Origin: Bacteroidota bacterium
GTDB taxonomy: Bacteria; Bacteroidota; Bacteroidia; Bacteroidales; Prolixibacteraceae
Length of the DNA: 37,031 nt
Assembly (NCBI GenBank): GCA_030684645.1
Contig: JAUXUF010000059.1
Span: 1 to 37,031 of the forward strand
Direction: 5' to 3'
Shown here: one piece after another, positions 7,457-15,270 of the stretch
Layout of the letters: each line of letters opens with the position of its first letter
Numbering within the stretch: the stretch's first letter is position 1
Notes under the pieces: generated by a model
Told to the model about the DNA's origin: nothing
Seen by the model: the letters and a program-made list of their open reading frames with translations, nothing else
Databases searched by the model: none
Translations under genes and position numbers: made by a program

Positions 7457-7503
7457 AAGAAAGGGAAAAACGGCTGATTTCAGAGGTCTTCCCTTTCTTT
7501 ATA
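7457..7503 (+). terminator. Intrinsic terminator after the ROK kinase
   Basis: AAGAAAGGGAA (7457-7467) pairs perfectly with TTCCCTTTCTT (7489-7499) across a 21-nt loop, followed by the T-rich TATATTTCTT. The loop is long, but the position fits. Confidence 0.65.
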
Positions 7504-7582
7504 TTTCTTAAAAATTGTTAATTATTCAGGTTGTCTGGTTCATTTTTCTTAGCTTCACCACTGAAACAAAAAAACAAGAAGC

Positions 7583-8395
7583 TTGAGAATCCATAATAAA
7601 CATATTTTTATCAGCCTTTTTCTGTCCTTTTCGCTGTTCTTTTCCATCAGCAGAGCAGGAACAACAAGTACTTTAAAAAAGGTAAAATACAACTACCTGT
7701 TACATGTCCCCGAAGATTACGACAAAGACCCCAATAAAAAATGGCCGGTTATTTTTTACCTGCATGGCCGGCACGCAAGTGGTAAAAACCTGGAAAGTTT
7801 AGAACGCTATGGCTTGCCTTATTACCTGTCGAAAGGCAAAAAAATGGAATTCATTGTAGTTTCGCCTCAATGTCCCTGGGATAAAAACTGGTCTTCAGAA
7901 GATTGGTTTAACCCGGTTTACGATGAAGTATCAGCGAAATTGCGCGTTGACGGTAACCGAATTTACCTGATCGGGATGAGCATGGGAGGTTTCGGTACGT
8001 GGGCCTTGGCAAACCGGATGCCCGACCGCTTTGCTGCCATTTCACCCATGTGTGGAGGTGCGGATGTCAAATGGGCCGACCAGCTCAGTAAAATTCCAAC
8101 CTGGGTTTTTCACGGAACGGCCGACCGGCAAATACCCATAAGTCGCTCAGAAGTAATGGTCAAAGCGCTGGAAAAAATAAATCCAAATGTCATATTTACA
8201 CGTTTGGTCAAACAGGGGCACGACATCAGCAAACAATTCAATAACGATAACTTGTATGATTGGTTACTCAAACACTCACTCGAAAAGCTACCTTTCTGGC
8301 AGGAATCATTACCTTTCTTAAAAACCATTGCTGCAAAGCAGGTTTTTTTGAATCCTCCGTTAAGGACTTCGCCTGGCTATGCCTCAATACATTAG
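7583..8395 (+). CDS. Secreted alpha/beta-hydrolase (esterase, dienelactone-hydrolase/Esterase_D-like)
   Basis: 270 residues. The signal peptide is RIHNKHIFISLFLSFSLFFS then ISRAG. The mature protein shows a canonical fold: VIFYLHGRHASGKNLE (oxyanion-hole HG), the nucleophile elbow IGMSMGGFGTW (Ser about residue 134), WVFHGTADRQIP (acid) and KQGHDIS (His about 215). The close relatives I recall are secreted carboxylesterase or phospholipase-type hydrolases; the substrate is unknown. No ATG serves as start; TTG 7583 directly before the signal peptide is the only reasonable choice. The last 35 residues after LLKHSLEK do not look like part of the fold and may be read-through after loss of the original stop. 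Confidence 0.75.
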   Translation: MRIHNKHIFISLFLSFSLFFSISRAGTTSTLKKVKYNYLLHVPEDYDKDPNKKWPVIFYLHGRHASGKNLESLERYGLPYYLSKGKKMEFIVVSPQCPWDKNWSSEDWFNPVYDEVSAKLRVDGNRIYLIGMSMGGFGTWALANRMPDRFAAISPMCGGADVKWADQLSKIPTWVFHGTADRQIPISRSEVMVKALEKINPNVIFTRLVKQGHDISKQFNNDNLYDWLLKHSLEKLPFWQESLPFLKTIAAKQVFLNPPLRTSPGYASIH

Positions 8396-8451
8396 TAAAC
8401 AATTTCCACTTCAGAAAAAACAAAAGTCAGTATAGCCCCAAAGGTTATACT

Positions 8452-8483
8452 TTGAATTTTTGTCTTAAATAGTTGTAGCTTTG
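8452..8483 (+). promoter_or_regulatory. Promoter, TTG-N21-TAGCTTTG, before yidD
   Basis: TTG at 8452-8454 and TAGCTTTG at 8476-8483 are separated by 21 nt. The -7 box ends only 5 nt before the yidD ATG. If this promoter is real, the transcript would be nearly leaderless or start just inside the gene. Confidence 0.45.
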
Positions 8484-8488
8484 CTGCC

Positions 8489-8749
8489 ATGAAAGCGATT
8501 TTCAGTTTCATATTAAAAGTTTTAGGCTGGATTTTGATGATCCCGGTGTATTTCTATAAGTACGCCATCTCGCCTTTGACCTCCCCTTCGTGCCGGCACG
8601 ATCCAAGTTGTTCTCAATATGCGCTAGATGCCATCCGGATTCACGGACCATTTAAAGGATTTTGGCTGGGTGTCAGGCGGATATCCAAATGTCATCCCTG
8701 GGGAACATCAGGTTATGACCCGGTTCCTCCAAGAAAAGTGAAAAAGTGA
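8489..8749 (+). CDS. yidD: Membrane protein insertion efficiency factor YidD
   Basis: 86 residues. An N-terminal amphipathic or membrane-associated segment (about 5-25) leads to the family signature [20 protein letters not shown], then [27 protein letters not shown]. YidD assists YidC/Sec insertion of inner-membrane proteins. Length and all three conserved Cys (Cys 35, Cys 41 and the CHPWG Cys) are typical. The usual neighbours rnpA and yidC are absent here. Confidence 0.95.
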   Translation: MKAIFSFILKVLGWILMIPVYFYKYAISPLTSPSCRHDPSCSQYALDAIRIHGPFKGFWLGVRRISKCHPWGTSGYDPVPPRKVKK

Positions 8750-8812
8750 TCAGTCGCAGTATTCAGTCTTTCAATCCATCATATTTTTTTCTTCGCAATC
8801 CGGAAATCGAAC

Positions 8813-8820
8813 TATCTTTG
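8813..8820 (+). promoter_or_regulatory. -7 box (TATCTTTG) of the metal-importer operon
   Basis: TATCTTTG exactly matches TAnnTTTG and lies 40 nt upstream of the preferred ATG at 8861. At the -33 position the sequence is TTC rather than TTG (8792-8794, 18-nt spacer), so the match is partial. I see no obvious Fur/Zur-type palindrome between 8750 and 8860. Confidence 0.5.
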
Positions 8821-8860
8821 GTTGAGAATGTTTAACTTCTTCAGAATTCTATTATTAACT

Positions 8861-9724
8861 ATGAGAAAATACGTTTTTCTGCTTGTCGTCATCTTGATTT
8901 CGTGTCAGCCTAAACAGAAAGAAGCTGCCAATTTGGTTACTGTCAGTATTCTTCCGCAGAAATATTTTGTGGTGCAGATCGCTGGCAACCTTGTTCAGGT
9001 GAATGTATTGCTCCCTCCGGGTGCAAGTCCCCACAATTATGAAGTACTACCTTCTCAGATGAAAAATCTGGCCAAATCAAAAGCATGGCTGCAGATCGGT
9101 TTACTCACTTTCGAGGAAGCCTGGAAGGAAAAGTTTGCCGAAATCAATAAAGACCTGGTCATAGTGAATTGTTCTGAAGGAATTGAACCGCTGGCCGGGA
9201 GCGAACATGAAGAGGAAGGTTCTGATCATGAACATTCCGGAGCATTCGATCCGCATGTCTGGCTAGCCCCTGCTGAGGTTAAAATAATAGCTCAAAATAC
9301 ACTGAACGCTCTAAAGACAGGCTTTCCGGAATATGCTTCTGAATTTGAAAGAAACTATGCAAGTTTTATCTCAAAAATTGATTTGTTATCGGCTCAGATC
9401 AATCAAAAACTTGCACCCCTGAAGAATCGGAATATTCTTATTTTTCATCCGGCCCTGGGTTATTTTGCCCGTCAGTTTAACCTGAAACAAATTCCGCTTG
9501 AACTCGATGGAAAAGAGCCTTCACCCAAGCACATGAAAGATATTGTGGATCAGGCTCGTGAACAAAATATCCGAATCGTTTTTATACAAAAGGAATTCGA
9601 CTCGGAGAATGCGCTGCAATTGTCGCGCGAAATTGGAGGTGAAGTAGTGATCATCGACCCGCTCGACTACAACTGGGAAAAGCAGATGCACGATATTACT
9701 GAAAAAATTGCCTCTCAAAAATGA
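8861..9724 (+). CDS. Metal ABC importer substrate-binding lipoprotein (ZnuA/SitA cluster A-I family)
   Basis: 287 residues from ATG 8861, chosen because MRKYVFLLVVILISCQ is a clean lipoprotein signal; an upstream ATG at 8828 is possible. The family fold shows LLPPGASPHNYEVLPSQM (first His ligand), FDPHVWLAP (second His), FHPALGYFARQF (third His) and VIIDPLDY (acidic ligand). Between the first two lies a short His/Glu loop, SEHEEEGSDHEHSG, typical of zinc-specific members. It should capture Zn2+ (possibly Mn2+) at the outer face of the inner membrane. It overlaps the ATPase gene by 4 nt (ATGA) and is the first gene of the importer operon. Confidence 0.88.
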   Translation: MRKYVFLLVVILISCQPKQKEAANLVTVSILPQKYFVVQIAGNLVQVNVLLPPGASPHNYEVLPSQMKNLAKSKAWLQIGLLTFEEAWKEKFAEINKDLVIVNCSEGIEPLAGSEHEEEGSDHEHSGAFDPHVWLAPAEVKIIAQNTLNALKTGFPEYASEFERNYASFISKIDLLSAQINQKLAPLKNRNILIFHPALGYFARQFNLKQIPLELDGKEPSPKHMKDIVDQAREQNIRIVFIQKEFDSENALQLSREIGGEVVIIDPLDYNWEKQMHDITEKIASQK

Positions 9725-10488
9725 AGAAACTACTCGAAATAAAAAACCTTTCGGCCGGATATGACGACAACGTTGTGCTCGAGAATGTTTCCATGGAAGT
9801 TTATTCAGGAGACTTTATTGGCCTGATCGGGCCCAATGGAGGCGGAAAAACAACCTTGATCAAAACCATTCTCGGACTGATCAAACCCATTTCCGGAGAG
9901 TTGATCCTGCACATCAGCAAAACCAATATTGGCTATTTGCCACAGGTCAACCAGATCGACAAACGGTTCCCGATAACGGTGATTGATGTGGTCCGGTCGG
10001 GAAAGGCCGATTCCGCGCTGTTTTCGTCGTTCCGTAAGAACACGGAAGAAAAAGAAAAGGCCGAATCGCTGCTGGCAGAAATGGGTATTTCAGCGATCAG
10101 GAACAAACCTATTGGCGAACTTTCAGGAGGACAAATGCAGCGCGTATTTCTGTGCCGTGCCTTGATGAACGAGCCGGAATTGCTGGTTTTGGACGAGCCA
10201 AGTACCTATGTCGATAATAATTTTGAAGGCGAATTATACCTGAAGCTCAAAGAACTGAATGAGCAAATGGCTATACTCCTGATTTCGCATGACGTTGGAA
10301 CGATCTCGTTTTTTGTGAAGACAATTGCATGTGTAAACCGGAACCTGCATTATCACCCGAGCAACATCATCAGCGAAGAACAGCTGGCATCGTACAATTG
10401 TCCGCTGCAAATTATTACTCATGGAAATATCCCACATACCGTACTGAAATTACACGACGAACACGATCATCATGAACATACTCATTGA
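9721..10488 (+). CDS. Metal ABC importer ATPase (ZnuC-like)
   Basis: 255 residues. Walker A GPNGGGKTT is at 37-45, the Q-loop at LPQVNQ (73-78), the ABC signature LSGGQ at 134-138, Walker B LLVLDEP at 154-160, and the H-loop at ISHDVG. It energises zinc/manganese uptake with the adjacent permease. The C-terminus ends in a His-rich tail, DEHDHHEHTH, which may bind or sense the metal. The gene overlaps znuA-like by 4 nt and the permease by 17 nt, so the three are translated together. Confidence 0.9.
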   Translation: MKKLLEIKNLSAGYDDNVVLENVSMEVYSGDFIGLIGPNGGGKTTLIKTILGLIKPISGELILHISKTNIGYLPQVNQIDKRFPITVIDVVRSGKADSALFSSFRKNTEEKEKAESLLAEMGISAIRNKPIGELSGGQMQRVFLCRALMNEPELLVLDEPSTYVDNNFEGELYLKLKELNEQMAILLISHDVGTISFFVKTIACVNRNLHYHPSNIISEEQLASYNCPLQIITHGNIPHTVLKLHDEHDHHEHTH

Positions 10489-11293
10489 GCTGTTTACTTA
10501 CGACTTTTTTGTAAATGCATTCCTTGCATCACTGCTTGCGGCCATTTCGTGCGGGATTATCGGAACTTACATTGTTTCGCGCCGGATTGTATTTATCAGC
10601 GGAGGAATCACTCATGCTTCGTTTGGTGGTATCGGTATGGGCTATTATTTGGGCATCAATCCATTGGTTGGAGCGGGTATTTTTTCAATTTTATCAGGAA
10701 TGGGAATCCAACTTTTCAGCAGCAAAGGAAAAGTGCGCGAAGACTCGTCAATAGCCATTTGGTGGTCGCTTGGAATGGCCATCGGGATCATTTTCGTTTA
10801 CCTGACCCCCGGCTATGCACCCAACCTGATGAGCTATTTATTTGGCAGCATCCTCACCGTTTCAACCGGCGAACTTTGGCTAATGCTGGCGCTTGCAGTT
10901 ATCATCATCCTGTTTTTTACCTTTTTTTACCGAACCATTCTGTACATTTCGTTTGACGAAGATTTTGCCAAAACATCGGATCTGCCGGTGAATTTGTTTA
11001 ATTATTTACTGATGATCCTGATTTCACTAACCATCGTGCTGAACATCCGGGTGGTTGGGATTATCCTGATCTTATCGCTGCTCACTATTCCACAGGCAAC
11101 AGCCAATGTATTGACCCGCGAATTTGGCCGGATGATGGTTTATTCCGTAGGTTTCGCTTTTTTGGCATCTTTTATTGGATTGCTGATTTCCTATTCTGCT
11201 GACATCCCATCGGGGGCAACCATCATTTTCACCCAGGTTCTTTTGTTTGGTTTGGTGAAACTGATCAAAATGCTCAGTTCTTCCCGAAAATAG
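10472..11293 (+). CDS. Metal ABC importer permease (ZnuB-like, ABC-3 family)
   Basis: 273 residues, hydrophobic throughout, with about eight or nine membrane segments. The ABC-3 features include GIIGTYIVSRRIVFISGGIT (reads as gating helix and coupling segment), ASFGGIGMGYYLGINPL, and a C-terminal RVVGIILILSLLTIPQATA that fits the family. It forms the inner-membrane channel for Zn2+/Mn2+. It starts inside the ATPase gene (17-nt overlap) and is followed 9 nt later by the small Cys-rich gene. Confidence 0.9.
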   Translation: MNILIELFTYDFFVNAFLASLLAAISCGIIGTYIVSRRIVFISGGITHASFGGIGMGYYLGINPLVGAGIFSILSGMGIQLFSSKGKVREDSSIAIWWSLGMAIGIIFVYLTPGYAPNLMSYLFGSILTVSTGELWLMLALAVIIILFFTFFYRTILYISFDEDFAKTSDLPVNLFNYLLMILISLTIVLNIRVVGIILILSLLTIPQATANVLTREFGRMMVYSVGFAFLASFIGLLISYSADIPSGATIIFTQVLLFGLVKLIKMLSSSRK

Positions 11294-11302
11294 TTCCCCG
11301 GT

Positions 11303-11491
11303 ATGGATGATCAAAACTCCCTCATTACCTGTTCCCATTGCGGAAATACCTGGGATAAGAAGCTGCTTCCGAAATCGTGCAGCAACTGTTTTGCCTGTAC
11401 CGGCTGCGAAGCTTACATTTGTCCGGAATGCCGCTACGAGATTGTGGTAGTGCCAATCAAACCTGGAAAACGGTCGAATCCCGAAGAATAA
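11303..11491 (+). CDS. Small eight-cysteine zinc-ribbon-like protein
   Basis: 62 residues, ATG 9 nt after the permease stop, so probably the last gene of the metal-importer operon. Its cysteines are at 10, 13, 26, 29, 32, 35, 40 and 43, giving CxxC-x12-CxxCxxCxxC-x4-CxxC. That is enough for two tetra-Cys sites (two Zn2+ or an iron-sulfur cluster). A short Lys/Pro tail follows (VPIKPGKRSNPEE). I do not recognise a named family. The position suggests a metal-linked role such as a small binding or buffering protein, but a general zinc ribbon is equally possible. It is soluble, with no signal peptide. Confidence 0.7.
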   Translation: MDDQNSLITCSHCGNTWDKKLLPKSCSNCFACTGCEAYICPECRYEIVVVPIKPGKRSNPEE

Positions 11492-11620
11492 ATCCAACTG
11501 CCTTTCATGTAAAATACAACTTATTAGCATTACAATCCTGAAAAGTCGCAGAATGTATTCCGGAGCTTTTCAATTTTGCAATACCTGGGAAGATTCAGTA
11601 AAATGTCATTCCCTGCGGTG

Positions 11621-11660
11621 CCTGAGTTCATCGAAGGTCGATGCCTGGGCCTGTCGAAGG
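11621..11660. repeat. Tandem short repeat (CCTGAG..TCGAAGG type)
   Basis: CCTGAGTTCATCGAAGG (11621-11637) and CCTGGGCCTGTCGAAGG (11644-11660) are related direct repeats; they differ mainly in the middle five positions. This motif is familiar from dispersed repeats in Bacteroidota spacers. The region 11492-11670 otherwise shows no gene. Confidence 0.5.
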
Positions 11661-11670
11661 CAGAAAGCAA

Positions 11671-11702
11671 AAAAAGGGACCTCTTTGCAGAGATCCCTTT
11701 TT
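11671..11702 (-). terminator. Intrinsic terminator of the TonB-dependent receptor gene
   Basis: AAAAAGGGACCTCT (11671-11684) and AGAGATCCCTTTTT (11689-11702) flank a 4-nt loop. In the minus-strand transcript the only mismatch becomes a G-U pair, and the stem is followed by a U-run, so it serves the receptor gene that ends at 11720. It may also stop plus-strand reading from the metal operon. Confidence 0.85.
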
Positions 11703-11719
11703 GATAATTATCCAAAATC

Positions 11720-14700
11720 TTAGTTAAAGATATAACGAATTCCCAATTGCAACTGCCAGGTGTTTGATTGATTATTATATACACTAAAAGACTTAGTAGG
11801 CAATTTTTTAACGCCATCAACAGTCGTATAATACATGGAATAGATAGGTGTCTTAGAAGCGTCTATCGATTCATATTTTAATACTTTCCCATAGTTAGAT
11901 GGAGCACTGGTTTGAGTTACCCCCCATGAATTATTAATCAGGTTTCCAAAATTCAGGATATCAAGACTAATTTGCAGGGTATTTAAACTACTTCCAGCTT
12001 TTACTCTAAAGTCCTGTGCAAGTTTTAAATCGAAACGATTTACCCATGGCATTTTGGCTGAGTAAGCCTCAGCATATTTGCCCTTATTTTTACTCAAATA
12101 TGGATCTTGTTCAATAAATTTCCAGAATGCTTCAGCTTGCTGAGCAGCGGTAAATCCATTTGCACCTTCTTTGAAAAGAATCTCGTTTTGACTGGCCGGA
12201 ATATACATCAAGTCGTTGTTTACACCATCCTTGTTCATATCAGAGGAATATATCCAACTGTAACTACCGGTATTGTAACCGCCATAATAGAGTCCTACAT
12301 TAGTAGCAAAGTGTTTGGCATAAACTTTCCGGTAACTGATTGAAGCAATAACTTTATTTGGTGTTACATACTGAGAATTCTGCAATCCAAGTTGGTTTGG
12401 ACCATCAATAGAAGCCTGGTTTTGCCAGGCAGAATTGGCCTGACTTCCCGGGTTGCCTGAAATCTCTTTTACCTTGGTGTAGGTATAAGCCAACATCATT
12501 TTTAAATTCTCAACAGGTTCAGCTGTTATGGTAGCATTCAGATTATAACCATAACCTTTGTTTGTATTTTTAAGTACCATTGCATCATTTACACCGGCAT
12601 TTATTATCTTACTGGTATAAATATAGCGTTTATCAGGTCCATTGAAACGGGCAAACCCAGCAGTTGCAGGATCTGGCATATTAGCATATACCTGACATAC
12701 AGAATTGATATCTTTCGAATACATGCCTTCAAGAGTTAAAGCCATTGGGAATGAAGCAGGAATTTGATAGTCCATTGCTAATGAGCTTTTCCAAACCTGT
12801 GGTAGTTTAAAGTCAGGATCAACAGCTGCAATTGAACTAGGAAGGGCTGCAGTAGCGACAGTTGGTAATCCAAGAGCACTTACCATTTGATTGACATCCG
12901 TGATGATTTTTCCTCCTTGAATCAATTTAGCCAAGTCGGCACTGGACCCACTACGAGTTACAGTATTTTGTACCATACCTCCGTTGGTAGGCATATTGGT
13001 GAAAAATACCAAAGGAATACGACCGGTAAAAATACCTGTACCACCTCTTACTTTTAATGATTTGTCACCGCGAACATCATAGCTGAAACCAACACGTGGA
13101 GAAAGCAAAAGTTTTGATGTTGGCCACATGCCTGTATTTATTTTCCGATTGTCAAGGAAAGTTAATTTTGAAACTTCTGTGTTTTCAACCAGGTCATTCA
13201 GGTACGATGTTAAATCACCTCTAATGCCGTAAGTCAACTTGAAGTTTTTATTGATATTCCATTCGTCCTGAGCATAAATCGAAGCCTGACCGAAACGGAG
13301 ATCAGCAACTGGATTTAATTCTCCTCCATATCCATAGGTAAGTCCCCATGATTCTGGTTTTGCACCGCTAGCAAAGTCAGCTAGACTTTTAAAACGATAA
13401 TACCCTGTACCAAACCGTTGGAACGAGTTGGAAACATACTGATCTTCGTAGCTTACGCCAGCAGTTATAGTATGTTCACCTATTGAATAGGTTAAGTTGT
13501 CAATAATACTTGTAATATTATTTTTCACACCATTGTTCCATGAAAAAAGCTCATAACCAGCCGACATAAAGGCATCACCGTCTTTCATAATGTCAATATG
13601 AGGAAAAGGAGAAGAGAGTGAACCACGTACATCTTCGATACGGGTGAAGGTACCTAATAATTGATTAGACATATTATTGCTAATACGTGTATTAAGCTCA
13701 GCTGTCAATGAATGAACCAAATTGTCCATTGAATAGGCGTTGTTACGAAATGCCATTGCATTTTGAGATATACGACCAGAAGTCAACTTTGTAGCTGCCG
13801 TTGAAGTTGCATTAGTAGGAATATCAGCTACATTTTTAGTGTAGTTGTAACGAACAGTAAATTTGTTGTTGTCGTTAATGTTCCAGTCAATGCGCGCAAG
13901 CATTTTTTTATTTAAAGAACCGCCATCATAATTGGTATAAGATCCCGGATCATAGCCATATTTATCCAAGGCAGTTTTAAAGGCTTCCATATCACTAGCT
14001 GTAACGCGAGTGATGTTTTGATCAGCATTGGCAACTCCATCGGTCGAAAGCTTCCATTGTTGAATGGGTTGAGGCGAATTTTCATACTCTCCGTTGACAA
14101 AAAAGAATAATTTATTCTTAATAATCGGTCCACCTAAGGTAAAACCATAGGTTGCGGTTGATTCTTTTGGGCGATCGCCAAGATCGTATCCATCAACAGT
14201 GTTGCCACGATAATTCTGATTTCGCTGAAAAGTGTAAACTCCTCCTTTGAACGTGTTGTTTCCACTCTTGGTTATTGCGTTAATACCTGCACCAACAAAA
14301 TTAGCTTGCTTCACATCGAAAGGAGCAATAGTAACCTGAAGTTCATCAATAGCATCAAGAGAGATAGGATTACCTCCGCCCGGAAGACTTGAACTTAATC
14401 CAAAATTGTTATTGAAATTGGCTCCATCAATGGTTACATTATTTAAACGACCATCGCGTCCACCAAAACTACCTCCTGCTCCTGAATATGGTGAAAGACG
14501 AGTAAAATCACCTAGACTGCGGTTGATTGAAGGAAGAAGAGTCATCTGATCATTAGAAATATTAGTTGAAGCGCCTGTTTTATTGGTTCCAAATGCAGAA
14601 GGCTTGGATCCTACAACAATGACTTCTCCGACCTCAACATTGTTTTCCTGAAGGTTAACATTAAGAACAAATGATTCTCCAAGGAAAAGAGTAATATCGG

Positions 14701-14980
14701 CATAAGTAGCTTTGTTGTATCCAACAAATGAAACTTCAACCTGGTAAGGACCACCTGAACGCATTCCCTGAATATTGAAGCGTCCCTCAGAGTTGGTAAT
14801 GGTACCGTATTGTGTACCAGAAGGCTGATGTACTGCAACAACGCTGGCTCCGGGAAGCGGTTCGTTGTTTACTGAAGTAATTTTACCGCTCATCCCAGAA
14901 GTTGTTACCTGAGAATAGCCAGAAAAAGTAACTGCAAACAAAGCAATGAGTACTAAATAAACTTTTAGGATTTTTTTCAT
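11720..14980 (-). CDS. TonB-dependent receptor, Oar-like, with carboxypeptidase-regulatory-like domain
   Basis: 1086 residues. The signal peptide (MKKILKVYLVLIALFAVTFS, then GYSQ) is followed by a carboxypeptidase-regulatory/CNA-B-like domain (about 27-115: GKITSVNNEPLPGASVV..GRFNIQGM). Next come a TonB-box-like VGEVIVVGSKP and the plug (about 120-240; FTRLSPYSGAGGSFGGR, NNVTIDGANFNNNFG). A long 22-stranded barrel ends in YIFN, with a terminal aromatic-Asn pair. The Oar-like layout, without an STN or SusD partner, is common in Bacteroidota; the substrate is unknown (peptide or protein export/uptake has been proposed for relatives). It is a single gene with its own terminator. A perfect palindrome lies 87-111 nt upstream. 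Confidence 0.92.
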   Translation of the reverse strand: MKKILKVYLVLIALFAVTFSGYSQVTTSGMSGKITSVNNEPLPGASVVAVHQPSGTQYGTITNSEGRFNIQGMRSGGPYQVEVSFVGYNKATYADITLFLGESFVLNVNLQENNVEVGEVIVVGSKPSAFGTNKTGASTNISNDQMTLLPSINRSLGDFTRLSPYSGAGGSFGGRDGRLNNVTIDGANFNNNFGLSSSLPGGGNPISLDAIDELQVTIAPFDVKQANFVGAGINAITKSGNNTFKGGVYTFQRNQNYRGNTVDGYDLGDRPKESTATYGFTLGGPIIKNKLFFFVNGEYENSPQPIQQWKLSTDGVANADQNITRVTASDMEAFKTALDKYGYDPGSYTNYDGGSLNKKMLARIDWNINDNNKFTVRYNYTKNVADIPTNATSTAATKLTSGRISQNAMAFRNNAYSMDNLVHSLTAELNTRISNNMSNQLLGTFTRIEDVRGSLSSPFPHIDIMKDGDAFMSAGYELFSWNNGVKNNITSIIDNLTYSIGEHTITAGVSYEDQYVSNSFQRFGTGYYRFKSLADFASGAKPESWGLTYGYGGELNPVADLRFGQASIYAQDEWNINKNFKLTYGIRGDLTSYLNDLVENTEVSKLTFLDNRKINTGMWPTSKLLLSPRVGFSYDVRGDKSLKVRGGTGIFTGRIPLVFFTNMPTNGGMVQNTVTRSGSSADLAKLIQGGKIITDVNQMVSALGLPTVATAALPSSIAAVDPDFKLPQVWKSSLAMDYQIPASFPMALTLEGMYSKDINSVCQVYANMPDPATAGFARFNGPDKRYIYTSKIINAGVNDAMVLKNTNKGYGYNLNATITAEPVENLKMMLAYTYTKVKEISGNPGSQANSAWQNQASIDGPNQLGLQNSQYVTPNKVIASISYRKVYAKHFATNVGLYYGGYNTGSYSWIYSSDMNKDGVNNDLMYIPASQNEILFKEGANGFTAAQQAEAFWKFIEQDPYLSKNKGKYAEAYSAKMPWVNRFDLKLAQDFRVKAGSSLNTLQISLDILNFGNLINNSWGVTQTSAPSNYGKVLKYESIDASKTPIYSMYYTTVDGVKKLPTKSFSVYNNQSNTWQLQLGIRYIFN

Positions 14981-15066
14981 AGAAAATTGATTTTAAATTC
15001 TGGACAAAGAAATATATTTGATTTGTAATATAATTAAAATGTTCCTTACTATAATGTTACCAATAT

Positions 15067-15091
15067 GTGTCAATTTAATTAAAATTGACAC
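15067..15091. promoter_or_regulatory. Candidate operator, perfect palindrome GTGTCAATTT-N5-AAATTGACAC
   Basis: Ten-base arms are exactly complementary across a 5-nt AT spacer. It lies 87-111 nt upstream of the TonB receptor start in an AT-rich, gene-free spacer (14981-15270). The size and symmetry fit a dimeric transcription-factor site. No regulator gene is nearby, and I cannot name a matching family with confidence. Confidence 0.5.
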
Positions 15092-15176
15092 AATCCTTTT
15101 TAAATATAATAGTAATATTATGACAGTCTTTTCCCCTTTGAAAAATACAATTTATTCTGAAGCTATAAAATGGTAT

Positions 15177-15212
15177 TTATCAACAACTGCCCCCTTGATA
15201 AGTTGTTGATAA
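15177..15212. repeat. Perfect 12-bp inverted repeat
   Basis: TTATCAACAACT (15177-15188) and AGTTGTTGATAA (15201-15212) surround a 12-nt loop. There is no T-run on either strand, so an intrinsic terminator is not supported. It sits 58 nt below the stop of the barrel gene at 15271, where it may protect the transcript 3' end. Confidence 0.5.
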
Positions 15213-15270
15213 AAACAGAAAACAAGAGCCAATAATCATTTGATATTTACTAAAAATCATTATGGAATAT

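Noticed and set aside
8750-8860. Zur/Fur operator before the metal importer
   Set aside because: No palindrome resembling known Zur or Fur boxes could be found by eye.
11530-11820. Minus-strand reading frame at the receptor 3' end
   Set aside because: It is out of frame with the receptor, crosses its terminator and repeats, and shows no domain.
15177-15212. DnaA-box-like TTATCAACA on both strands, possible origin
   Set aside because: One mismatch to the usual TTATCCACA, only a single inverted pair, and no dnaA/dnaN or AT-rich iteron region nearby.
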